A DNA stretch of 64,000 nucleotides, taken from positions 67,206 through 131,205 of the forward strand of contig CAUQBH010000007.1 in assembly GCA_963516675.1 (NCBI GenBank), in the 5' to 3' direction. Positions within the stretch are counted from its first letter, which is position 1; every line of letters starts with the position of its first letter. A model generated the notes under the pieces. The model worked only from the letters and a program-made list of their open reading frames with translations. It was not told the DNA's origin and did not search any database. The stretch comes from JABCPE02 sp963516675. Lineage in GTDB: Bacteria; Bacteroidota; Bacteroidia; Flavobacteriales; Weeksellaceae. The translations under genes were made by a program, and so were the position numbers. Of this stretch, positions 17,011 through 25,273 are shown piece by piece.

Positions 17011-17718
17011 ATGAGAAATATATTATTTATAGTTATATTTTTTATTTACAATACACTTTTTTCTCAAATTAGTATGAAAGTAAGTGTTTTTAGTAAGAAA
17101 GAGAATGATTATATGTTAAAAATAGAAGTGATTAATGATAGTGATTATGATTACATTATTCCTATTGATACAGCAAATTATAGATACTATTTTCCAGAAG
17201 AAACATGTGCTAATTTTTATAGATTAGAAAATTATCCTGACTTAGGCATAATATTCAAAATAAAAAACAAAAAAAATGAGTATATGGATTCTTTATTGTC
17301 AGGATTTATACATTTAACAGAAGAAGAACTTTTAGCAATATCCGAAAAAAGGAAAGAAAAAGAAAGAATCCATAGAGAAAAAATAAAAAATTGGAAGAAA
17401 AAATATCATATAAAAGGAGATTATAAAAACATTGATATTAATTGGTATTTGTATAATCAATTAAAAGTATTAAAATCAAAGAAGTCCATTACCTATCTTA
17501 AAAACTTTAATATAAATGATATTAATATAGGTTTAGAAACCTATTCTTCATACTATTATTATCATTTAGATAAAAATGTAGATTATCCAATGTTTTTAGA
17601 AATCTGTATAGATGAAAAGATTTATGATCATTTAACCCAAAAACAAAAAGACGAATTTAAAGGATATAAGCTTTTCAGCGGGAAGATACAGTCTAATGAG
17701 ATAATGATAAGAAAATAA
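17011..17718 (+). CDS. Secreted protein of unknown function in an AT-rich islet
   Basis: A 235-residue protein with a signal peptide (MRNILFIVIFFIYNTLFSQ). The mature protein is unusually rich in Lys, Tyr, Asn and Ile, and the codons are visibly more AT-rich than in neighbouring trpS and dusB. A charged helical stretch (SEKRKEKERIHREK) sits in the middle. No family is recognised. It is monocistronic, between the trpS terminator and dusB, and is flanked by 16-bp perfect inverted repeats, which suggests acquisition or a small mobile cassette. No transposase is present. Confidence 0.7.
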   Translation: MRNILFIVIFFIYNTLFSQISMKVSVFSKKENDYMLKIEVINDSDYDYIIPIDTANYRYYFPEETCANFYRLENYPDLGIIFKIKNKKNEYMDSLLSGFIHLTEEELLAISEKRKEKERIHREKIKNWKKKYHIKGDYKNIDINWYLYNQLKVLKSKKSITYLKNFNINDINIGLETYSSYYYYHLDKNVDYPMFLEICIDEKIYDHLTQKQKDEFKGYKLFSGKIQSNEIMIRK

Positions 17719-18111
17719 GGTTTCAAAAAAGAGTTGATTTTTGAAACTATAATTCCTCTAAAAAATACTTTCTAAAAATAGTTCCTTTTTTCGTATTATT
17801 TATTTTCTTTTAAAATAGTTTTCGGAACTGTAAATAATGAAAAATATCAAATCTTCAACTGTTAATTTTTAAGGTTCAAGATAACTTTAAGAAAGGATTA
17901 TCTTTGTAAGTTATTGAGAATAAATGAAAAGAGTTTTATTTACACATAAAAAAGTGTGAGTTTAGGTATAATTGCAGAAATATAAATTTATATTTGCTAT
18001 TATGTTTTTTTATGTAATTCCTATTATAAAATAAGGTCTATTAAATCCAAATTTTCTAATGATTTTGTAAATTTAAACATAATTTAATAATATTCCAAAG
18101 CATTTTGTGCC
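17719..18111. other. Intergenic stretch between the islet gene and dusB
   Basis: About 390 AT-rich bases. It contains a stem directly after the islet gene (GTTTCAAAAA at about 17721 with TTTTTGAAAC at about 17738), a spaced AGTTCC/GGAACT pair, the right inverted repeat, and a -7-like TATATTTG (17989-17996). A possible 10-codon ORF (18002-18034) follows that box, but there is no evidence it is used. Confidence 0.5.
17875..17890 (-). repeat. Right inverted-repeat boundary of the 17-kb islet
   Basis: TTCAAGATAACTTTAA is the perfect reverse complement of 16892-16907. The next bases, GAAAGGATT, imperfectly continue the similarity to the left copy. No target-site duplication is visible outside the repeats. 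Confidence 0.6.
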
Positions 18112-18119
18112 TATCTTTG
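18112..18119 (+). promoter_or_regulatory. -7 box of dusB, giving a leaderless mRNA
   Basis: TATCTTTG ends only 4 bases before the ATG at 18124. With the usual spacing the transcript starts at or next to the start codon. Confidence 0.55.
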
Positions 18120-18123
18120 CAAC

Positions 18124-19107
18124 ATGTTGAAAATAGATAAAATAGAACTTCCTGATTTTCCATTGCTTTTGGCACCGATGGAAGATGTTTCGGATCCGCC
18201 GTTTCGCCGTTTGTGCAAGATGCATGGGGCAGACCTGATGTATTCAGAATTTATCTCTTCCGAAGGGCTAATTCGTGATGCGATAAAGAGCAAAAAAAAG
18301 CTGGATATCTTTGATTACGAAAGACCAGTGGGGATTCAGATTTTTGGAGGCGATGAGGAAGCGATGGCGATGTCTGCCAAGATAGTGGAAACGGTACAGC
18401 CAGATTTGGTGGATATCAATTTTGGTTGTCCTGTGAAAAAGGTGGTCAGCAAAGGCGCTGGGGCAGGAGTTTTGAAAGATATTGATTTGATGGTAAAACT
18501 TACCAAAGCAGTGGTGAATTCTACCGAACTGCCAGTTACGGTAAAAACTCGGCTGGGCTGGGATACAGAGAGCATCAATATAGAGGAAGTAGCAGAAAGA
18601 CTGCAGGAAGTTGGCATAAAAGCCCTTACCATCCATGCTCGAACAAGGACACAAATGTATAAAGGTAAAGCCGACTGGGAGTACATTAGCAAAGTTAAAA
18701 ACAATCCTAATATAGAAATCCCGATTTTTGGGAATGGTGATATTGATTCGCCAGAAACAGCCCTAGAATACAGAGAGAAATACAATATTGACGGAATGAT
18801 GATTGGGCGTGGGGCGATAGGCTATCCATGGATTTTTAACGAGATAAAATATTTCTTCCAAACGGGAGAAAAACTACCGCCGCCTACAATAAAAGACAGG
18901 CTGGAAGCTGTAAGACAACATGCAGAATGGTCAGCAGAATGGAAAGGCGAAAGAGTAGGACTGATAGAGATGAGGCAGCATTACAGTAATTATTTCAGAG
19001 GGATACCGCATTTTAAGGAATATAGAACCAAATTCTTACAGGTTCTTACGATGCAGGAAATGGAGAGTGTTTTGGAGGAAATTTATACTCAGCTGGATAA
19101 GGAATAA
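18124..19107 (+). CDS. dusB: tRNA-dihydrouridine synthase
   Basis: A 327-residue FMN-dependent enzyme reducing uridine to dihydrouridine in the tRNA D-loop. Seen: LLLAPMEDVSDPPFRRLC (FMN-binding start), DINFGCPVKKVVSKGAGAG with the catalytic Cys, TVKTRLGW, IHARTRTQMYKGKADW and the phosphate-binding GNGDI and MIGRGAIG. The N-terminus matches the family from residue 1, which fixes the start although the promoter leaves almost no leader. The ABC ATPase gene follows after 2 bases. Confidence 0.95.
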   Translation: MLKIDKIELPDFPLLLAPMEDVSDPPFRRLCKMHGADLMYSEFISSEGLIRDAIKSKKKLDIFDYERPVGIQIFGGDEEAMAMSAKIVETVQPDLVDINFGCPVKKVVSKGAGAGVLKDIDLMVKLTKAVVNSTELPVTVKTRLGWDTESINIEEVAERLQEVGIKALTIHARTRTQMYKGKADWEYISKVKNNPNIEIPIFGNGDIDSPETALEYREKYNIDGMMIGRGAIGYPWIFNEIKYFFQTGEKLPPPTIKDRLEAVRQHAEWSAEWKGERVGLIEMRQHYSNYFRGIPHFKEYRTKFLQVLTMQEMESVLEEIYTQLDKE

Positions 19108-19109
19108 AT

Positions 19110-19838
19110 ATGCCTTTTTTAGAACTAAAAAACTTAGCAATAGGCTACAGAGAGCCTTTGGTTTCGTCTATTGATGCGGAGCTTTCGCTTGGTGAGGTTT
19201 GTCTTTTGGTGGGGAATAACGGCATTGGGAAAACTACCCTTATGAGGACTATTCTGGGGCAGATACCACCATTGGAAGGACAGATTTGGATAAAAGGAAC
19301 TGAAATAAAATCGGTTTCACCAGAGCAGATTCCAAAATGGATTTCTATGGTTTTTTCTAAAACTCAAGTTCCTGAAAATTATACAGTTATGGATTTGGTT
19401 TTGTTAGGAAAATATATCCATTATCCATATTATTTTAAATTAAATTCTGATGATTTGCAGGAAGTGGAGGAAATTATAGACAGTCTGAATTTGACTTCAT
19501 ATAAAGATTTTCCACTCAAAAAACTATCCGATGGAAATCTTCAGAAAGCTTTTATCGGAAGGGCTTTGGCGCAGAATACGCCGATGATCATTTTGGATGA
19601 GCCTACGACATACCTTGATGAAGAAAATAAAATGATGATTCTAAATCTTTTGAAAAAATTAGCAAAAGAAAAAAATAAGGCTATTTTGTTTTCTTCCCAT
19701 GATTGGCGCTTGGCAAAAGATTTTTCAGATAAAATCTGGTGGCTGAAAGACCATAGGCTAAAAATAGGTGAAACTCCCAAAGATGCTGCTCTAGTGGAGG
19801 TGGATGCTATGGAAAAAGTTTTTTGGTTTGTAAAATAA
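19110..19838 (+). CDS. Orphan ABC transporter ATP-binding protein
   Basis: A 242-residue ABC ATPase. Walker A is GNNGIGKTT, Walker B IILDEPTTYLD, and the switch His is in FSSHDWRL. The signature loop reads LSDGN in place of LSGGQ. The overall layout resembles iron-siderophore/cobalamin ATPases of the FecE/BtuD type. No permease or binding-protein gene is adjacent; it sits between dusB and an ion channel, so its partner is either elsewhere or absent. Confidence 0.85.
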   Translation: MPFLELKNLAIGYREPLVSSIDAELSLGEVCLLVGNNGIGKTTLMRTILGQIPPLEGQIWIKGTEIKSVSPEQIPKWISMVFSKTQVPENYTVMDLVLLGKYIHYPYYFKLNSDDLQEVEEIIDSLNLTSYKDFPLKKLSDGNLQKAFIGRALAQNTPMIILDEPTTYLDEENKMMILNLLKKLAKEKNKAILFSSHDWRLAKDFSDKIWWLKDHRLKIGETPKDAALVEVDAMEKVFWFVK

Positions 19839-19855
19839 AAAATTGACTAACTTTG
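19827..19855 (+). promoter_or_regulatory. Promoter of the voltage-gated channel gene
   Basis: TTTG (19827-19830), 17-base gap, TAACTTTG (19848-19855), 34 bases before the ATG. The -33 element lies inside the ABC gene. Confidence 0.55.
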
Positions 19856-19889
19856 CCTCTTTCAATTTTAGATTTCAAAGGAATTTATC

Positions 19890-20723
19890 ATGCGTAGAGA
19901 ACATAATCTCATTCCTGAAGAAGCGGAATGGAAAAAGAAAGTATTTAGAATAATATATTTTGCGGAGACTCCCTTGGGGAAGTTGTTTGATGTGGTTCTG
20001 CTGGCAATGATAGTTCTCAGTGCTATGATAGTTATCTTGGACAGTGTGGAGAACATTCGTTTCCATAAGACTTTCTTAACTATTGAGTGGTTCATGAACA
20101 TCATTTTTACAGCAGAATATGTAGTTCGGATAATGGTTGTAAAAAACAAGAAAGACTATATATTCAGCATGATGGGGGTTATAGACTTTCTTTCTATTCT
20201 GCCGTTTTATATCGGTATTTTTACTCCCGAGGCTAAATACCTGATGATTATCAGGCTGTTTCGATTACTCAGGGTATTTAGGATTTTAAATATGATGGAC
20301 TATATGGATGATGGGCATTATATTTTGCAGTCGCTAAGAAGCAGTTCCAGAAAAATTTATATTTTCCTGATGTTCATTACCATCATTGTGGTGGTTTTAG
20401 GAGCGCTTATGCATATCATAGAAGGAGGGAAAAATGGTTTTCATAATATTCCTGTGAGTATCTATTGGGCGGTGGTCACTATCACTACGGTGGGATATGG
20501 GGATATTTCTCCCGCTACACCGCTGGGGAAACTGCTTTCAGTGGTCCTTATGCTCTGTGGTTATAGCATTATAGCTGTGCCGACTGGGATTGTTTCATCT
20601 CAGATGAGAGAATGTATGAACAAGACAAAGAAACTATGCGACTGCTGTGGAAATATTGATAATGATGATGATGCCAGATATTGTAAGCAGTGCGGACATA
20701 AAATAGTAGAAGAATCTTCCTAA
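19890..20723 (+). CDS. Voltage-gated potassium channel with a C-terminal zinc-ribbon-like tail
   Basis: A 277-residue six-helix channel. S1-S3 span about residues 30-120; S4 (IIRLFRLLRVFRIL) has regularly spaced Arg residues for voltage sensing. The pore helix and filter read TITTVGYGDIS, the potassium-selective GYG motif, then S6. The C-terminus carries CDCCG and YCKQCG, a four-Cys zinc-ribbon pattern, after the membrane domain. KvAP-type family membership is clear; ligand or partner of the tail is unknown. Confidence 0.88.
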   Translation: MRREHNLIPEEAEWKKKVFRIIYFAETPLGKLFDVVLLAMIVLSAMIVILDSVENIRFHKTFLTIEWFMNIIFTAEYVVRIMVVKNKKDYIFSMMGVIDFLSILPFYIGIFTPEAKYLMIIRLFRLLRVFRILNMMDYMDDGHYILQSLRSSSRKIYIFLMFITIIVVVLGALMHIIEGGKNGFHNIPVSIYWAVVTITTVGYGDISPATPLGKLLSVVLMLCGYSIIAVPTGIVSSQMRECMNKTKKLCDCCGNIDNDDDARYCKQCGHKIVEESS

Positions 20724-20741
20724 TTTAGGGAGATTTTTTTG
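20713..20741 (+). terminator. Terminator of the channel gene
   Basis: AATCTTCC (20713-20720) pairs with GGGAGATT (20728-20735, one G-T pair) followed by seven T residues. The stop codon at 20721-20723 lies in the loop. Confidence 0.65.
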
Positions 20742-20880
20742 TTATAAAATCTAATTTTAGAATTTTGAATAAGGTTTTTTGAGGCTTGTGATTTTTTTCT
20801 TTTTTAAAGATTAAAAACAACTAATGTTAAAGTTTTTGTAAAACTGCGATAGAAAGCATAAAAATACTTAATAAATTTCA

Positions 20881-20888
20881 TATATTTG
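20881..20888 (+). promoter_or_regulatory. -7 box of the mreB operon
   Basis: TATATTTG, 25 bases before the mreB ATG. No good -33 element at normal spacing. Confidence 0.5.
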
Positions 20889-20913
20889 TGCGAATTAAAA
20901 ATAAAATAGATAA

Positions 20914-21939
20914 ATGGGACTATTTAATGTATTCACGAAAGAGATAGCGATTGACTTAGGAACAGCTAATACCCTAATTATACATAACAACAAAATCGTA
21001 GTAGATCAGCCGTCTATCGTAGCGGTGGAGCGTAACACAGGAAAGATTATAGCAGTAGGAGACAGAGCAAAACACATGCAGGGGAAAACCCATGAGGAAA
21101 TAAAGACAATCCGTCCTTTGAAAGATGGAGTTATCGCAGATTTCCAAGCTTCCGAAAGCATGATTAAGGAATTTATTAAACAAATTCCAGGAATCAAGGG
21201 AAGAGTTTTTCAACCAGCTCTGAGAATTGTTGTTTGTATCCCTTCTGGAATTACAGAGGTGGAGATTAGAGCGGTTAAGGACTCTCTTCAGAAAGTTCAT
21301 GCTAAGGAAATTAGACTTATCTATGAACCAATGGCAGCTGCGATAGGTGTAGGGATAGATGTTCAGAAGCCAGAAGGAAACATGGTGATAGATATAGGAG
21401 GGGGAACTACAGAGATTGCAGTGATTGCACTTGGAGGAATCGTTTGTGATAAGTCTGTTAAAATCGCAGGGGATGTATTTACAGATGATATAGCCTATTA
21501 TCTAAGAACCAACCACAACTTGTACATCGGAGAAAAAACAGCAGAGAGAATAAAAATAGAAGTAGGTGCAGCGATGGAAGAACTAGATGTAGAAGTGGAT
21601 GATATTTCTGTACAGGGTAGAGACCTTATCACAGGAAAACCAAAAGAAATCATGATAGGTTATAAGGAAGTTGCTATAGCTCTGAATAACTCTATATCTA
21701 GAATAGAAGATGCGGTGATGGAGACTCTTTCCATGACTCCGCCAGAACTTGCAGCGGATATCTGGAAAACAGGTATATATCTTGCAGGAGGAGGAGCATT
21801 GTTGCGCGGTCTTAGTGATAGAATACACAAAAAAACAGGGCTTCCTGTATTCGTAGCCGAAGATCCATTGAGAGCAGTGGTAAGAGGAACAGGAATAGCA
21901 CTGAAAAACATAGATAAGTTTAAGTTTTTGATTAGATAA
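20914..21939 (+). CDS. mreB: Rod shape-determining protein MreB
   Basis: A 341-residue bacterial actin homologue that polymerises under the membrane and guides the lateral cell-wall machinery. Seen: EIAIDLGTANTLI (phosphate 1), IDIGGGTTEIAVIALGG (phosphate 2) and YLAGGGALLRGL (adenosine motif). Length is typical. It leads mreB-mreC-mreD-mrdA-rodA, the complete rod (elongasome) operon, with the next start 14 bases after its stop. Confidence 0.97.
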   Translation: MGLFNVFTKEIAIDLGTANTLIIHNNKIVVDQPSIVAVERNTGKIIAVGDRAKHMQGKTHEEIKTIRPLKDGVIADFQASESMIKEFIKQIPGIKGRVFQPALRIVVCIPSGITEVEIRAVKDSLQKVHAKEIRLIYEPMAAAIGVGIDVQKPEGNMVIDIGGGTTEIAVIALGGIVCDKSVKIAGDVFTDDIAYYLRTNHNLYIGEKTAERIKIEVGAAMEELDVEVDDISVQGRDLITGKPKEIMIGYKEVAIALNNSISRIEDAVMETLSMTPPELAADIWKTGIYLAGGGALLRGLSDRIHKKTGLPVFVAEDPLRAVVRGTGIALKNIDKFKFLIR

Positions 21940-21953
21940 GTGCCTTAGTCAAG

Positions 21954-22808
21954 ATGTTGTCTTTTGTATGGAGGTTTTTGGAGAGGAACAGTCTTGGTAC
22001 TTTTTTCGTTTTTCTCCAGTTGGTGTCAGTAGTTCTTATTTTTAGTAGGAACTCCATGCAGCGTTCTTTTGTGGCAGCACATGCATCAGCTTTTAATGCC
22101 TTTGTGTCTGGCTACATAGATGAGGGGGCAAGTTATTTCAGGCTGAAACAGGTAAATGAAGACCTGACCGCTCAGAATAAAATGCTCATGCAGCAGCTGT
22201 ATGGTAAGAAAAAATCTACCAAAGCCAAATTTGTCCATGTGGACAATACTCTTACAGAAGGGCAGTCTTACTCTGTGATGGATGCAGAAATTATCCAAAA
22301 CAGTATAAATAGAAATAATAATTATTTTACGATTAACAGAGGAAGAAACCATGGTGTAGAGCCTCAGATGGGGGTGATAGCTCCACAGGGGATAGCTGGG
22401 ATAGTTGTTAATACAACGGCCAATTATGCTTTGGTGCAGTCTGTTTTGAGTGTAAATAATATTAAAATAAACACATCTCTAAAAAAATCAGATTTTTTCG
22501 GGACTTTGACCTGGGATGGAGAGGATACGCGAGTAATGCACCTAAAAGACATTCCTAAATATGTTTCTGTAAAAGTGGGAGATACCGTAATTACTGATGG
22601 TAAATCTTCTATTTTCCCAAAAGGAATAATGATAGGAAGAGTGTCTGGTTATGATGTAGATAGTAAAACAGGGCACTGGGATATTTCTGTGGAGCTGAGC
22701 CAGAATATGGGACAGGTGCAGAAAGTTTTCGTGGTTAAAAACCTTAAAAAAACAGAACTAGAAGAGATAAAAGAGATTTTAGATGCTGCTGTAAAGGAAA
22801 ATGATTAG
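21954..22808 (+). CDS. mreC: Rod shape-determining protein MreC
   Basis: A 284-residue bitopic protein: one N-terminal membrane helix (about residues 12-28), a coiled-coil segment with NEDLTAQNKMLMQQL, and two periplasmic beta-barrel domains including NYFTINRGRNHGVEPQMGVI and GTLTWDGED. MreC links MreB and MreD to PBP2 and activates it. Its 3' end overlaps mreD by 8 bases. Confidence 0.93.
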   Translation: MLSFVWRFLERNSLGTFFVFLQLVSVVLIFSRNSMQRSFVAAHASAFNAFVSGYIDEGASYFRLKQVNEDLTAQNKMLMQQLYGKKKSTKAKFVHVDNTLTEGQSYSVMDAEIIQNSINRNNNYFTINRGRNHGVEPQMGVIAPQGIAGIVVNTTANYALVQSVLSVNNIKINTSLKKSDFFGTLTWDGEDTRVMHLKDIPKYVSVKVGDTVITDGKSSIFPKGIMIGRVSGYDVDSKTGHWDISVELSQNMGQVQKVFVVKNLKKTELEEIKEILDAAVKEND

Positions 22809-23307
22809 TAGAAATATTTTGACGGATATTTTATTCATTGTAGTATTGGTAATATTACAAGTTTTTTTGTTGAACAGAATCCTCATCATGGGCAAGTATC
22901 CGCCAATTGTCTATCCCATCTATGTGATGTTTTATCCTTTTTATAGGGATAAATTTCAGTTTTTAGGAACAAGTTTCCTGCTGGGGTTAGGAATGGATAT
23001 GTTTTTGGGAACTTGGGGGATTAATGCCTTTGCGACTACATTGATAGCTTTTGTGAGAACCGTGATATTTCGGTCTTCGTCGGATTCTACATCAGATTTT
23101 TTCTCTTTTGAATCTTTGCAGTGGACGCAGTTTTTGGGTTTTATCCTTACTAATCTTTTTTTACACCAGTTTTTGGTTCAGTTTATAGAGTATTTTAAGT
23201 TGAGCAGAGCGTTAGATGTGCTTATCAATATCTCTATAACCACTGCATATTCGTTTGTTTTTGTTTTATTTTATGTTTTAATATTTAAAATCAAGCAGAG
23301 AGTTTGA
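22801..23307 (+). CDS. mreD: Rod shape-determining protein MreD
   Basis: A 168-residue integral membrane protein with about five hydrophobic helices and little soluble sequence, as usual for MreD. The call rests on hydrophobicity, length and exact position between mreC and mrdA. The stop overlaps the TTG start of mrdA as TTGA. Confidence 0.88.
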   Translation: MISRNILTDILFIVVLVILQVFLLNRILIMGKYPPIVYPIYVMFYPFYRDKFQFLGTSFLLGLGMDMFLGTWGINAFATTLIAFVRTVIFRSSSDSTSDFFSFESLQWTQFLGFILTNLFLHQFLVQFIEYFKLSRALDVLINISITTAYSFVFVLFYVLIFKIKQRV

Positions 23308-25268
23308 GACCATATTTTAAAATTCTAATTTCTTTAGGGCTTATAGCTGTGATATTTGTCGCCAGACTAGCTTATTTACAGCTGTTTACGGATAGATATG
23401 CTCTCAATGCAGCCAATACATCTATCAAGATAGAATATATCATCCCTCAGCGTGGGGCTATTTTTGATAGAAATTCCAAATTACTAGTAGGAAACCAACC
23501 CGCTTATGAAATATCCTATACAGAAGCTTTGATGAAAGCTGATTTTGATATATTGGGTTTTTGTAAGTTGATGAATATCACTGAGGCGGATTATAATCAT
23601 AAAATGAAGGAGATAAAGGCAGATAAGTATTTTTCTAAATTTACTCCGATGACTTTTATGAAGGATTTGAGCAGGGAAGATGTGGCGAGAATTCAAGAAA
23701 TTATATTTAAATATCCAGCGTTTTCGGTTGTTTCCAGACCACAGAGAAAATATGAAGTTTCTACTTCGGGGAATTTGTTCGGGTATACCAATCAGGTCAA
23801 TGCTGCCTATATCAAAAAAGACTCTCTATACTATCTTCCAGGGGATATAGCGGGGATGAGTGGTATAGAAAAAGCCTATGAAAAGGTGCTCCGAGGTGAA
23901 AAAGGGATGAAATATATTCAGAAAGATATCAAACTTCGGAATATAGGTTCATATAAAAATGGAGAGCTGGACAAGGAGATGATTTCTGGGAAGGATTTGG
24001 TTTTGACAATAGACTACGACCTCCAAAGAATGGCTCAGGAAATGCTGGTAAATAAGCGAGGAGCAATAGTAGCGATAGACCCAAATAACGGCGAAATCCT
24101 AGCAATGGCTACAGGTCCAGATATAGACCCAAACCTATTCACAGGTCCAGAAAAAACAAAAAATCTATACCGCCTGCAGATGGATAGCATGAATAAGCCA
24201 ATGTTTGACCGCTCTATTCAGGCAGCTTATCCACCAGGTTCTACTTTTAAACTTGTTACAGCGCTTTCCGCTATGCAGATGGGGGTGATGACTCCTACTA
24301 CTATTTTCCCTTGTGGTGGTGGGTTCAATGTTTCTGGAGTTAGAATCAAAGGGCATGGAGGAGCAGACCCTCTTATACCATCCATCCAAGTCTCTAGTAA
24401 CTGTTATTTCTCTTATGCGTATTTAGCAATGCTCAATAAATACCCAGGAAATCCGAGCAAAGGAGCAGATGAATGGGCAAAAATAATGCATAGTTTTGGG
24501 CTAGGGCAGTTTTTAAATAATGATTTGGCAGTTGGGTCAAAGGGACTGATACCAGATGGCAAATTTTATGAAAAGAGGTATGGTAAAAATTGGAAACCTC
24601 TCCAAGCTGTTTTCAACGGGATGGGGCAGGGCGAAATCCTTTTAACACCTATACAAATCGCTAATTTTACAGCCGCTATTGCGAATAGAGGTTGGTATTA
24701 CACACCACATATTGTAAAATCTATTGACGGAAAACCTAATCCAGACAAGAGATTTAAAGTTAAAAATCAGACATTAGTAGACCCTAAACATTTTGAACCA
24801 GTGATAAGAGGAATGGAAGCTGTAGTTTTAAGGGGAACGGGACGAGCTTTGAAATCCAATGACTTTACTCAGTTGGCAAAAACAGGAACAGCGCAGGTGC
24901 CACAAGGGAAGGACAACTCTATCTACACCATGATAGCACCAGCTGATAATCCTAAAATAGTAGTAGCAGCGGTGATGGAGCATGCTGGTTTTGGGGCAAC
25001 TTGGGCGGGACCTGCCTGCACGGTGATAGCCGAAAAATATCTTTTAGGAGAGCTGAAACGAGAGCATCTTTATAAAAGGCTGACAGGAGCGAGTTTCATG
25101 GCTGAATATAACAGACAATGGGTAGTTCATTTGAAAAAAATAGGAAAATACGAACCTCCTAAGCCAGATTCTCTTGCAATGAAAAAGATACAAGACAGTC
25201 TGAAACTGCTGAACGAAAAAAATAAAGCAATAGATAATAAAAATAAACAAACTCAAAAAACACCATAA
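23304..25268 (+). CDS. mrdA: Penicillin-binding protein 2 (elongation transpeptidase)
   Basis: A 654-residue class B PBP. One N-terminal membrane helix (LISLGLIAVIFVARLAYLQL), a pedestal/dimerisation domain, then the transpeptidase domain with AAYPPGSTFKLVTA (active Ser, SxxK), SSNCYFS (SxN) and AKTGTAQ (KTG). It crosslinks lateral wall with RodA. The start is TTG at 23304, overlapping the mreD stop; the first in-frame ATG would remove the membrane anchor, so TTG is strongly favoured. The C-terminal tail is rich in Lys, Asn and Gln. Confidence 0.95.
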   Translation: MRPYFKILISLGLIAVIFVARLAYLQLFTDRYALNAANTSIKIEYIIPQRGAIFDRNSKLLVGNQPAYEISYTEALMKADFDILGFCKLMNITEADYNHKMKEIKADKYFSKFTPMTFMKDLSREDVARIQEIIFKYPAFSVVSRPQRKYEVSTSGNLFGYTNQVNAAYIKKDSLYYLPGDIAGMSGIEKAYEKVLRGEKGMKYIQKDIKLRNIGSYKNGELDKEMISGKDLVLTIDYDLQRMAQEMLVNKRGAIVAIDPNNGEILAMATGPDIDPNLFTGPEKTKNLYRLQMDSMNKPMFDRSIQAAYPPGSTFKLVTALSAMQMGVMTPTTIFPCGGGFNVSGVRIKGHGGADPLIPSIQVSSNCYFSYAYLAMLNKYPGNPSKGADEWAKIMHSFGLGQFLNNDLAVGSKGLIPDGKFYEKRYGKNWKPLQAVFNGMGQGEILLTPIQIANFTAAIANRGWYYTPHIVKSIDGKPNPDKRFKVKNQTLVDPKHFEPVIRGMEAVVLRGTGRALKSNDFTQLAKTGTAQVPQGKDNSIYTMIAPADNPKIVVAAVMEHAGFGATWAGPACTVIAEKYLLGELKREHLYKRLTGASFMAEYNRQWVVHLKKIGKYEPPKPDSLAMKKIQDSLKLLNEKNKAIDNKNKQTQKTP

Positions 25269-25273
25269 TAGAT

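Noticed and set aside
18002..18034. A 10-codon ORF just after a -7-like box upstream of dusB.
   Set aside because: Too short to judge and no conservation evidence; the region is AT-rich, where such boxes and ORFs arise by chance.
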